From the NCBI GenBank assembly GCA_029961055.1, contig JASBVM010000012.1, positions 119,741 to 165,474 of the forward strand: a stretch of 45,734 nt of DNA. The letters run 5' to 3'. Below, one piece after another: positions 28,324-35,979 of this stretch. The DNA is from Bacillota bacterium (GTDB lineage: Bacteria; Bacillota; Sulfobacillia; JAIMAT01). The notes below the pieces were generated by a model. It did no database searches and was not told the DNA's origin. It worked only from the letters and a program-made list of their open reading frames with translations. The position numbers were made by a program, and so were the translations under genes. How positions within the stretch are numbered: the stretch's first letter is position 1; each line of letters begins with the position of its first letter.

Positions 28324-29265
28324 TCACCACCCGACCCTCTGCCGGATCTCGTCGGCCAGCCGCTCCGTCCGCAACGCCGACCGCCCGTCGTCTGCCTGCC
28401 TCCAGGCGGCCACCCGCCCCAGGAAGTGGGCGATCGCCCCCTCGAATCCCCGCCGCCGCGCGACGCTCTCCCAGGCGCCGCTCTCGCGGCGCAGCCAACC
28501 GGGCTGGCCGGGGAGGGCGAGTTCCAGACGCTCCAGGCCCTCCACCCGCGCGCTCCGCCCGCCGGCGCCCCACAACTCCAGCCGCTCGCTGTCGGCTCCG
28601 GCGCCGCGGACCATGGCCACCACCGCGCTCGCCGGACCCTCCCCCTCCAGGCCCACCACCAGGCGGAGGAGATGGCCCTCGTCGTCGCACCGCGCCTGCA
28701 CCCAGCCCAGGCGATCGGCGCCCAGCTGGACCGCCAAGTCGAGGGGATGGACGAAGTCGTCCCACAGGTCGTGGAGAGCGCTGAACGGCCCCGGGACCGC
28801 GCGGTGCTTCTCCGCCAGCACCCAGACCGGTCCGGGCACCGCCGCGCGCGCCGCCTCTACCAGGGGCGCCCAGCGGCGATTATACCCCACCACCAGCGGC
28901 GCCCCGGAGCGGCGCGCCGCCTCCACGATCCGTTCCGCCTCCTCCAGCCGGTAGGCCAGCGGCTTGTCCAGGTAGACCGCCAGCCCCGCCTCCAGGAGCG
29001 GCACCGCCACCGCCGCGTGCGCCTCGGTGGCCACGTGGACGAAGGCGGCCACGATCCCTTCCTCGCGCCAGCGGCGCGCCAGCGCGGCGTCGATCGGCTC
29101 CGCGCTCCAGCGCCGGAAGCCCCACCGCCGGGCCGCCGCCTCCGCCCGCTCCGGCCGCCGGGCCCAGAGGAGCTCCCGCTCCACCCGGCCGCCGGAGGCC
29201 AGAAGCGGCAGGTAGACCCGCTCCGCGATGGAGCCTGGGCCGGCGAGCAGGACCCTGGGAGGCAC
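28324..29265 (-). CDS. Gfo/Idh/MocA-family oxidoreductase
   Basis: A 313-aa NAD(P)-dependent oxidoreductase of the glucose-fructose oxidoreductase/inositol dehydrogenase family. The Rossmann N-terminus VLLAGPGSIAERVYLPLL departs from the usual GxGxxG (GPGSIA). The EKP-type catalytic motif appears as YLDKPLAYRLEEAE near residue 98, with Asp for the usual Glu and Lys conserved. A C-terminal substrate domain follows, slightly shorter than typical. It starts at GTG with AGGAGG upstream. In this operon it could oxidise or epimerise the imported sugar or its derivative; the substrate is unknown. Confidence 0.85.
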   Translation of the reverse strand: MPPRVLLAGPGSIAERVYLPLLASGGRVERELLWARRPERAEAAARRWGFRRWSAEPIDAALARRWREEGIVAAFVHVATEAHAAVAVPLLEAGLAVYLDKPLAYRLEEAERIVEAARRSGAPLVVGYNRRWAPLVEAARAAVPGPVWVLAEKHRAVPGPFSALHDLWDDFVHPLDLAVQLGADRLGWVQARCDDEGHLLRLVVGLEGEGPASAVVAMVRGAGADSERLELWGAGGRSARVEGLERLELALPGQPGWLRRESGAWESVARRRGFEGAIAHFLGRVAAWRQADDGRSALRTERLADEIRQRVGW

Positions 29266-29287
29266 GGGCGCCCGCCTCCTCCCGCCC

Positions 29288-30055
29288 TCAGACTCGCCCC
29301 GCGTAGTGCCGGCGGAGCTCTTCGTTCCGCTCCCTCCCGCCGGGCACGTTGACGGAGATGAGCACAGGCGGCCGCTGGCCGCGTTCGAGGAGCAGCCCCA
29401 CGATCTCCGCCGTCAGCATCTGGGCGATCAGCGCACCGGTCAGCGAGGAGACCGAGCAGGCGCGCCCGCCGCCCGGCAGGTCCAGAAGCGCGTCCCCGAA
29501 GGGCCCGCAGTTGTCCACCACCACGTCCGCCAGCTCGACCAGCTTCTTCCCGCTCTCGTGGCGCGACTCCACCTGCCGCGTGTGCTCCAGCGAGGTGACC
29601 GCCACCAGCGGGTAACCGCCCTCCTTCGCCCGCAGCGCCACCTCGACGACGGCCGGGTTGACGCCCGAGTTGGAGGCGATGATGAAGGCGTCGTGGGGCT
29701 CCAGCCGGTGGAGCGCCAGGAGCGCCCGCCCCGCCTCCGGGTCGCGCTCCAGCTCCGGGTCGAAGACGCGCTCGGGAGGCCAGCCCGCCAGCACCAGCTG
29801 CTCGAGGCTCATCATGTCGAAGGGGACGAGCCCGCCTGCCCGGTTGGCCAGTTCCATGGCGAAGGCGCGGGAGTGGCCCGTGCCGAAGGCATGGATCACG
29901 CCGTCCTGCTCGATGCGGCCGGCGAAGAGCTCCGCCGCCCTGCGGACCGCCTCGCCCTGCGTCGCCACCACGCGCTCCAGCACCTCCGAGGCCCGGCGCC
30001 AGAAGAGCTCCTTCCCGAAACGCTCCCCTCCCCGGCCGTCAAGCCTTCCCGTCAT
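29288..30055 (-). CDS. SIS-domain sugar isomerase-like protein (UPF0309 type), copy 2
   Basis: A 255-aa SIS-fold protein resembling UPF0309 sugar isomerase-domain proteins. Phosphosugar-binding motifs are FGTGHSRAFAMELANRAGG near residue 56, IIASNSGVNPAVVE near 125, and AVTSLEHTRQVESRHESGK near 150. It is a divergent paralogue of the gene just upstream, with which it overlaps by 17 bp. I chose ATG 30055 because AAGGGGG lies nine bases upstream; a TTG three codons earlier is possible. Expected role: isomerisation or deamination-type chemistry on an amino-sugar phosphate. The reaction is not established for this family. Confidence 0.85.
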   Translation of the reverse strand: MTGRLDGRGGERFGKELFWRRASEVLERVVATQGEAVRRAAELFAGRIEQDGVIHAFGTGHSRAFAMELANRAGGLVPFDMMSLEQLVLAGWPPERVFDPELERDPEAGRALLALHRLEPHDAFIIASNSGVNPAVVEVALRAKEGGYPLVAVTSLEHTRQVESRHESGKKLVELADVVVDNCGPFGDALLDLPGGGRACSVSSLTGALIAQMLTAEIVGLLLERGQRPPVLISVNVPGGRERNEELRRHYAGRV

Positions 30056-30857
30056 CCGCTCCAACCCCCTTCGCGACGCTTCGCCGCAGCCGCTCGTACG
30101 CGTCAGGAAGCCTGCCCGTCCAGCGCAGGAGCAACGCGCGGTTGGCTTCCTCGGCGCCCGGGACGTTGCCCGAGCGGAGGACCGGCGGCTCCGCCCCTTC
30201 CTCCAGCAACCGCTCCGCGGTGGCCAGGACCAGCGCCTGGAGGAGCCAGGCGCCGACCACCGTCGAGGTGGCGGCCACGCGCAGGCCCGGACGCAGCTCC
30301 ATCACCGCGTCCCCCGGCTCGCCCAGGTTGTCCAGGACCACGTCGGCCACCTCGAAGAGCCGCCGCCCCGAGGGCGCCAGCGAGGCGACCGAGCGCGAGT
30401 GGGCGAGCGAGGTCAGGGCGATGACCGGCATCCCGCGGCTCCGCGCCCATTCCGCCGCCTCCACCGGCACGGCGTTCCGGCCGGAGTTGGAGATGACCAG
30501 GAGCACGTCCCGCTCCGGGTCGACGGCCGCATGCTCCAGGAGGATGGCGGCCACGCCGGGCAGCTTCTCCCAGTCGCCGGAGGCGACCGCGTCCTCATGG
30601 AGCATGAGCGGCGCCGACTCGATCACCTGCACCGGGAGCAGGCCGCCTGCCCGGGAGTAGATCTCCTCGGCCAGCAGGTGGGAGTGGCCGGTGCCCAGCA
30701 GGTGGAGGAGACCGCCCCGCGCGAGGCTTTCCGCCACCAGCCGGGCGGCCTGCCCGATCGCCTCGCCCTGCTCCTCGGCGGCCGCCCGGATCATGCCGCT
30801 CACCCGCTCGGCGAAGAGCGCCACCCGTTCCGACCCCTTCTCCGTCGCCCCGGTCAT
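30039..30857 (-). CDS. SIS-domain sugar isomerase-like protein (UPF0309 type), copy 1
   Basis: A 272-aa SIS-fold protein closer to the UPF0309 consensus than its neighbour. Motifs are LGTGHSHLLAEEIYSRAGG near residue 55, ESAPLMLHEDAV, VISNSGRNAVPVEAAEW near 120, and ALTSLAHSRSV. Its ATG overlaps the stop of the ceramidase-like gene (ATGA), so the two are co-translated. The pair of SIS paralogues could form a hetero-oligomer or act on two different phosphosugars. A regulatory SIS role is unlikely because there is no DNA-binding domain. Confidence 0.85.
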   Translation of the reverse strand: MTGATEKGSERVALFAERVSGMIRAAAEEQGEAIGQAARLVAESLARGGLLHLLGTGHSHLLAEEIYSRAGGLLPVQVIESAPLMLHEDAVASGDWEKLPGVAAILLEHAAVDPERDVLLVISNSGRNAVPVEAAEWARSRGMPVIALTSLAHSRSVASLAPSGRRLFEVADVVLDNLGEPGDAVMELRPGLRVAATSTVVGAWLLQALVLATAERLLEEGAEPPVLRSGNVPGAEEANRALLLRWTGRLPDAYERLRRSVAKGVGADDGKA

Positions 30858-32215
30858 GCCCCCGCGCCTCCCTCTCCGTGCTCGCCGCCCGCCGCGACCT
30901 CGAGAGCCGCCAGAAGCTCCCGGAAGGCGGAGACCATCTCCTCCGCGGCGCCGGGCCCGAAGGGGCTGGTCAGCACCTCGTAGTCGGCCTGGCCGTAGGC
31001 CGACGCCTCCGGAATGTAGCCCAGGTAGCCGTTGGCGTAGCCCAGCAGCAGGGTGGGCCGGCCGCCGGACCGCCGGATGGCGTCCCCGGGACGGTGATAG
31101 AGCTCGCCTGGGACGGCCGCCAGGCGGAGCTCCCCCCAGGCCGCCGCGGCCAGCTCGGCTTCCAGGTCGAGGGAGCCGAGCCGGTCGGAGAGCCTCCGGA
31201 CCGCCTCCACCCCCTGGAGCGCGGTGACCACGGTCCGCGCCTCGGCCTGGCGCCCGGCTCGCCGCGCCGCCTCCAGGCGCGCCCGCAACTCGCTCTCGGT
31301 CCGCTCCAGGAGGACGGGGTCAGGCGGCTCCTTGGGCGCGAAGCGACGGAGCCGGCTTGCCGCGACCGGACCTCCCGGCGCGAGAGGGCGCCTGCGGGGG
31401 AGGAGCTCGAGGGCGCGATCGGCCAGGAGGCCGCCCAGCCGCTCCACCTCCGCGAAATCCTGCCCCCTGCGGGTGTGCCGGGTGCTGACGTCGCCCGCCG
31501 CCCCGGTGGCCAGCGCCACCCACGTTCGATCGTCCAGCCTCTCCCCCAGCCGGCGCCGGAAGGCGCCGGGGAGGTCGGACGAGATCTCCAGGTTCGACTC
31601 GCCCAGCACCGTCGGGTGGCAGGGGAAGCTGCCGAAGACCGCCAGCGGCTTCCCGGAGGTGTCGCCGTCCGCCGGGTCGAGGATCAGCAGGTCGAGGTCG
31701 AGCTCGGCCCCTTCCTGGGGATGGTCGCGGGGCGTCCCCACCCCGGCGGCCGGCGCCGAGACCCAGGCCGGGCGGACGGGCCGCAGGGAGCCGGATGCCG
31801 CTTCGGCCGCCTCCAGCACGGCGGCCAGGACGGCCTCCTCCACCTCCGGATCGGAGGGGCCGTCGGAGAGGCGCCCCAGCCCGACGTCCGGCCCGGAGTG
31901 GGTGTGCGTCGCCGCAAGCCAGAGCCGGGCACCGGGTCGCCTCGCCTGGAGGCGCCGCCGCGCCTCCGCCACCAGGCCGGCGTCCACCGCCAGCAGGTCG
32001 GCCACGGCCAGGATCAGGGGCTGCCCGGAACCGGCCGCTCCGTCCTCCGGGTCGCCCAGCGCCAGCGCCCGCACCTCGAGGGGGTCGTGGACCGCGCGGG
32101 CGGGCTCCCGGCGGGCCGCGTAGCCACCCATGGCGACGGGCGGCCGGAGCCGGACGGACGCCGTCGCCCAGCCGGCCCGGGCGGCGCGGGCCGGTCGCTC
32201 CCGCCCCGCGCTCAT
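30854..32215 (-). CDS. Neutral ceramidase-like zinc amidase, cytoplasmic
   Basis: A 453-aa protein matching the neutral/alkaline ceramidase N-terminal fold. Features expected for the zinc site are present: H104/H106 in THTHSGPD, H200 in FPCHPTVLG, E371 in AVPGELYH, and tyrosines in the GYANGYLGYIP loop near residue 393-400. The nucleophile motif appears as GDVS with S244 (GDVSPN in true ceramidases; here GDVSTR). There is no signal peptide, and it is far shorter than secreted ceramidases (~650-750 aa), so it acts in the cytoplasm. Overlaps of 4 bp on both sides tie it to EIIB and a SIS gene. An N-acyl amino sugar is a plausible substrate, not a sphingolipid. Confidence 0.75.
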   Translation of the reverse strand: MSAGRERPARAARAGWATASVRLRPPVAMGGYAARREPARAVHDPLEVRALALGDPEDGAAGSGQPLILAVADLLAVDAGLVAEARRRLQARRPGARLWLAATHTHSGPDVGLGRLSDGPSDPEVEEAVLAAVLEAAEAASGSLRPVRPAWVSAPAAGVGTPRDHPQEGAELDLDLLILDPADGDTSGKPLAVFGSFPCHPTVLGESNLEISSDLPGAFRRRLGERLDDRTWVALATGAAGDVSTRHTRRGQDFAEVERLGGLLADRALELLPRRRPLAPGGPVAASRLRRFAPKEPPDPVLLERTESELRARLEAARRAGRQAEARTVVTALQGVEAVRRLSDRLGSLDLEAELAAAAWGELRLAAVPGELYHRPGDAIRRSGGRPTLLLGYANGYLGYIPEASAYGQADYEVLTSPFGPGAAEEMVSAFRELLAALEVAAGGEHGEGGAGA

Positions 32216-32703
32216 AGGCCGTTCCGTTTCAGGAGCTCCAGGAAGTCGGTGGGGCGGTCGCTGGGCATCATCCGGCAGGTGAGCGTGTAGCCCTGCGCCG
32301 CGATCTTCCGGTAGATCTCGGCTTCCTCGGGAGTCACCGCGATGGAGTGGGTCACCATCTTGAACCTGGTGCCCGGCGCGGGCGCCTGGTTCCCCACGTT
32401 GACCTCGCCCGGCTTCAGCCCGCCCTCCAGGAGCCTGAGCGCATCCGAAGGAAGCTTGGCGATGACGAAAACCTTCTCTTTCTGACCCTGGGGGCTCTGG
32501 GCGAACGCCAGCGTCTCCTCCACGGAGAGGATGGACGTGGGCACCCCCCGCGCCGCCTGGGGCAGGAGCAGCTTCTGGACGGGATCCTTGGCCACGTCGT
32601 CGTTGGTGACCACGATCCGGTCCGCGCCCACCGCGCCCACCCAGCTGGTCGTCACCTGGCCGTGGATCAGCCGGTTGTCGATCCGCATGTGCACGACCGC
32701 CAC
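32212..32703 (-). CDS. PTS mannose-family EIIB component
   Basis: Cytoplasmic EIIB of a mannose/fructose/sorbose-family PTS (163 aa). The phospho-histidine is H14 in RIDNRLIHGQV. The remaining sequence (KLLLPQAARGVPTSI, VNVGNQAPAPG) follows the family. It accepts phosphate from EIIA and transfers it to the sugar entering through EIIC/EIID. GTG 32703 is chosen because GGAGGGGGG lies about seven bases upstream and the resulting length is typical; an ATG seven codons earlier would place the ribosome site inside the gene. Its stop overlaps the ceramidase-like start. Confidence 0.9.
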   Translation of the reverse strand: MAVVHMRIDNRLIHGQVTTSWVGAVGADRIVVTNDDVAKDPVQKLLLPQAARGVPTSILSVEETLAFAQSPQGQKEKVFVIAKLPSDALRLLEGGLKPGEVNVGNQAPAPGTRFKMVTHSIAVTPEEAEIYRKIAAQGYTLTCRMMPSDRPTDFLELLKRNGL

Positions 32704-32736
32704 ATCATTCCCCCCTCCGGGCATCCCGCCCGCCCT

Positions 32737-33144
32737 TCAGCCCGCGCCCCCCGAGAGGCGGGCGCCCAGGTCGGTGACCCCCTGGCGGCCCGCCTCCAGC
32801 GCTGCGGCCGCCAGCTCCAGCGGGCCCGCCGACTCGCGGCGCATGAGCACCTCGAGCAGCATGGGCAGGTTGACGCCGCAGATGACCGGCGTGCCGGCCA
32901 GGGCCGCGTAGCCGCTGGCGTTGGACGGGCTGCCGCCCAGCATGTCGGCCAGGATCAGGCCGCCGTCCGCGCCTTCCGAGACGCGGGCGAGCGCGCCCTC
33001 GATCTCCGCCCGCAACGCTTCGACGTCGGCCGCCGCATCCATGCCGACAGCCGCCAGACGCTCCTGGGGGCCGACGATCATCTCGGCCGCCCCCTTCAGC
33101 CCCTCGGCCAGCGGGCCGTGCGAGACCAGGACCACGCCCACCAC
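32737..33144 (-). CDS. PTS mannose-family EIIA component
   Basis: EIIA of the mannose-family PTS (135 aa from this start). The phospho-histidine is H9 in VVLVSHGPLAEGLKGAAEM. LADMLGGSPSNAS near residue 68 is the family's second hallmark. An ATG at 33207 would add 21 low-complexity residues and has no ribosome site, so I prefer the GTG at 33144, which has a run of G residues 12 bases upstream. It receives phosphate from HPr of the same operon. It is separate from EIIB here, unlike the fused E. coli ManX. Confidence 0.88.
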   Translation of the reverse strand: MVGVVLVSHGPLAEGLKGAAEMIVGPQERLAAVGMDAAADVEALRAEIEGALARVSEGADGGLILADMLGGSPSNASGYAALAGTPVICGVNLPMLLEVLMRRESAGPLELAAAALEAGRQGVTDLGARLSGGAG

Positions 33145-33217
33145 GTCGGTCAGACCCCCCCGCCAGGCGAGGGTGCGCCCGCCGCCGGAGGCGGGACGCA
33201 CCCTCATCCGATGGATC

Positions 33218-34081
33218 TCAGAGCACGCCGAGCGCGCTCAGGCCGAAGCCGACCACGAAGAGGACGACCATCACCCAGACCGGCGAAAGCCGCAGCCCGC
33301 GCAGGAGCCAGTAGGCGAAGGCGACCAGCAGGACCGGGATCAGGTAGGGCACGATCTGGTCGAGGACCGACTGGATCTTGACCACCTGCTCGGTCACCTT
33401 GCCCTGGACGGTCACCCTGCGGGCGAACTCGAGCGGCGTCTGCACCTTGGCCATGATGCTGGGCACGAAGCCGCCGATGACGATGACGCCCATCAGCGTG
33501 GCCAGGTCGGTGATGCGCGTCACCAGCCCGCCCTCCGCCACCTGCGCGGCCAGGCCCACGCCCTCGCGGTAGCCGAGCCGGAAGAGCGGGATCATGAGCG
33601 CCGTCCAGAGCAGCCCGGAGAGGAACATGAGCAGAGGTCCTCCCAGGCTCCCCGACAGCGCCATGGAGGCGGCGAAGACGGCGATGATGGGCCGGTAGAG
33701 CACGGCCTGGAGCGTGTCGCCGATGCCGGCCAGCGGGCCCATCAGGGCCACCTTCAGGCTGTCCACCATCTGGCCCTGCTTCTGTGCCTCCAGCGCCACC
33801 GTCGCCCCGAAGATGGGTGGCGAGCCGACCTGCGGGTTGGTGTTGTAGAAGGCCAGGTGCCGCTTCATGGCGGCGATCCGCTCTTCCTTGGTCTTGTAGA
33901 CCTTGTCGATCACGGGCAGCATCGAGTAGCAGTAGCCCAGCGCCTGCATCCGCTCGTAGTTCCAGGACCACTGCAGCGTGAGGATGTGCCGCCACATGGC
34001 GCTGCGGACGGTCGCCTGATCCAGCTCCATCGGCCCCTCGCCGCCGCCGTCGACGGGACGGTTCTCCACCGGCTCAGACAT
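33218..34081 (-). CDS. PTS mannose-family EIID component
   Basis: Membrane EIID subunit (287 aa). Family features include WNYERMQALGYCYSMLPV near residue 40, YNTNPQVGSPPIFGATVALE near 78, and KVALMGPLAGIGDTLQ near 110. The C-terminal third has the hydrophobic helices. With EIIC it forms the translocation channel. It overlaps the EIIC stop by 8 bp. Substrate specificity in this family cannot be read reliably from sequence; context indicates an amino sugar. Confidence 0.93.
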   Translation of the reverse strand: MSEPVENRPVDGGGEGPMELDQATVRSAMWRHILTLQWSWNYERMQALGYCYSMLPVIDKVYKTKEERIAAMKRHLAFYNTNPQVGSPPIFGATVALEAQKQGQMVDSLKVALMGPLAGIGDTLQAVLYRPIIAVFAASMALSGSLGGPLLMFLSGLLWTALMIPLFRLGYREGVGLAAQVAEGGLVTRITDLATLMGVIVIGGFVPSIMAKVQTPLEFARRVTVQGKVTEQVVKIQSVLDQIVPYLIPVLLVAFAYWLLRGLRLSPVWVMVVLFVVGFGLSALGVL

Positions 34082-34820
34082 TGGACTGCCCCCCCGCCTG
34101 CACCATGTTGACGATGAAGCCGACAGCCACGGCCAGAAGCGCGATGCCGATGACCGGCATCTTGAGGTAGGCGAAGAGGATGAATCCCAGGAGCAGGAAC
34201 GGCCAGTACCTCTTCAGCGGCAGCTGCGAGAGCAGGAGCGCGAAGCCCAGGGCGGGCAGGATCCGGCCGGTGGTGGTCATGCCGTCGGTGAACCATGCGG
34301 GCATGGAGTGGACCAGCGACTGGATCGGGCCCGCGCCCAGCCAGACCGCCAGGAAGATGGGGATCGCCCGGGTGAGACCCCATGGGATCTGTCCCAGGAA
34401 GTGCATCCAGGCGAGGCCGCGCTCGTTGCCTTCCTCGGCGTACCGGTCGGCCGCATGGATGAAGAAGGTGGTGACGGCACGACCGAGCACGTCCATCTGC
34501 GTCATCAGCAGGGCGGTGGGGACGGCCACGGCCAGGCCGGCCGACATGCCGCCGCCGAGCGCGCCGATCGCCGTGCCGATGATGGCGCCGGTCTGGAAGT
34601 CCGGGATGGTCGCCCCGCCGTAGGTCCAGAGGCCCAGCGACATCAGCGTCAGGGTGGCTCCGATGGTGAGCCCCAGGGGCAGATCCCCGACGATCAGGCC
34701 GGTGACCGCACCGGCGATGAGCGCCTCCTGCCACCAGAGCCCGGGGCCCAGCTGGAGCACGATGCCGACGTAGCCCCAGAGGGCCAGCGCCGCCGCCACC
34801 CAGATCGGATAACCTTCCAT
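34074..34820 (-). CDS. PTS mannose-family EIIC component
   Basis: Membrane EIIC subunit (248 aa) with 7-8 hydrophobic segments. Family motifs include GLIVGDLPLGLTIGATLTLM near residue 40 and GAIIGTAIGALGGGMSAGLA near 75. The ATG at 34820 has GAGGAGGGA upstream at good spacing; an ATG 20 codons earlier lies almost on the gntR stop. The 63-bp gap after gntR contains no obvious terminator, so gntR and the PTS genes are probably one transcript. Confidence 0.93.
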   Translation of the reverse strand: MEGYPIWVAAALALWGYVGIVLQLGPGLWWQEALIAGAVTGLIVGDLPLGLTIGATLTLMSLGLWTYGGATIPDFQTGAIIGTAIGALGGGMSAGLAVAVPTALLMTQMDVLGRAVTTFFIHAADRYAEEGNERGLAWMHFLGQIPWGLTRAIPIFLAVWLGAGPIQSLVHSMPAWFTDGMTTTGRILPALGFALLLSQLPLKRYWPFLLLGFILFAYLKMPVIGIALLAVAVGFIVNMVQAGGQSNV

Positions 34821-34883
34821 CGATTCGTCCCTCCTCGCGGGACCACGGCCCGCCGCCTCATCCGGGCGGACGGGCTGCATCCT

Positions 34884-35768
34884 TTACACCTCTCCGTTCC
34901 TCCCCGCGGCCTCGCCGGGGCCGTCACCCCCTTCCTGCCTTCCGACCGCCGCGCCGGGTGCCGCGCTCCACGGGCGGCGCAACTCGACCTGGAAGCGGTA
35001 TCGATCTCCCCGGTAGTATGACCGGACGAACTCCAGCGGCACTCCGTCCTGGTCCAGCGTCAGGCGCGTCATGCGGAGAAGCGGCGCGCCGGGCTCGACC
35101 CCCAGGAGACTCGCCTGCTCCGGTCCCGCCCGGCACGCTTCCAGCGTCTGCGTGGCCCGGGTGGGCCGGCGCCCCCAGCGCCCGGCGAGGAGCTGGTAGA
35201 GCGAGCCCTCCAGCACCTCTTCCGGCAGCTCCTCCAGGCCGGGCAGCCGGAGGATGGGCAGGTGGTTGATCTCCAGCGCCATGGGCCTCCCGTCCGCCAG
35301 GCGGAGCCGCTTCAGGTAGAGGACCGGCTCTCCCCGGCGGAGGCCGAGGAGGCGCTGCGCCTCGGCGTCGGGCAGGCGCCGGCCGACCGCGAGCAGCCGG
35401 CTCGACGGCCGCAGCCCCAACGCCCGCATGTCCTCGGTGAACGAGGTGAGCCCCTGCAGCTGCTGGCGCACCTTGGCCTGCGCGACGAAGCTGCCGCGGC
35501 CCACCTGCCGCTCGGCCAGGCCCAGGTCGACCAGCTCCTGCAACGCGCGCCGGCAGGTCATCCGGCTGACGCCGTATCGCTCCGCCAGCTCCCGTTCCGA
35601 GGGAAGCCTCGCCCCCACCGCGAGCCGGCCGGTCTGGATCGCCTCCAGGAGGTGGCCGAGGATCTGCTCGTGATAGGGGCGCCCGGGGTCGAGCCGGACG
35701 CCCCGCCGTCCGCCCCGCGTCGCAGAGCTTCCACCCCCGACAGCCTCCGGCTCCCGGCGCTCCTCCAT
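34884..35768 (-). CDS. GntR/HutC-family regulator with UTRA domain
   Basis: A 294-aa transcription factor and first gene of the amino-sugar operon. The winged HTH spans about residues 28-95 (LPSERELAERYGVSRMTCRR, then ALQELVDLGLAERQVGRGSF), followed by a UTRA effector domain to about residue 265. NagR/DasR-type members of this family bind amino-sugar phosphates and release DNA. A perfect palindrome of the right type lies 49 bp upstream of the start, supporting autoregulation and control of the whole operon. The start is uncertain: the ATG at 35768 has only a weak ribosome site and a GTG three codons earlier is possible. Confidence 0.9.
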   Translation of the reverse strand: MEERREPEAVGGGSSATRGGRRGVRLDPGRPYHEQILGHLLEAIQTGRLAVGARLPSERELAERYGVSRMTCRRALQELVDLGLAERQVGRGSFVAQAKVRQQLQGLTSFTEDMRALGLRPSSRLLAVGRRLPDAEAQRLLGLRRGEPVLYLKRLRLADGRPMALEINHLPILRLPGLEELPEEVLEGSLYQLLAGRWGRRPTRATQTLEACRAGPEQASLLGVEPGAPLLRMTRLTLDQDGVPLEFVRSYYRGDRYRFQVELRRPWSAAPGAAVGRQEGGDGPGEAAGRNGEV

Positions 35769-35816
35769 GCGGCTCACCGGCCTCAGCCCGCCTTTGCGCG
35801 GTACGTACTGGCTTAT

Positions 35817-35832
35817 TGTGGTATATACCACA
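35817..35832. promoter_or_regulatory. Perfect 16-bp palindrome, GntR/HutC-type operator
   Basis: TGTGGTATATACCACA is a perfect 8+8 palindrome in the gntR/SDR-like divergent region. Its TGGTnnnnACCA core matches the pattern known for NagR/DasR-type (HutC subfamily) operators, which regulate amino-sugar uptake genes. It lies 49 bp upstream of gntR and 148 bp upstream of the divergent plus-strand gene. Its AT-rich core could also be part of overlapping promoters. Confidence 0.7.
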
Positions 35833-35979
35833 TTCGACCCCACATTTCGCCGCACGCCGACGGTTTCCCTGCTGCTGCGACGGCGAGGACCGGCTGGCGC
35901 GCTTCCTGGCGCGGGAGCGGGGAAAGAGGCGGGAGGAGCCGCGGAGAGGCCGTGGAAGAGGCGGGCCGAGGTGGATGCG

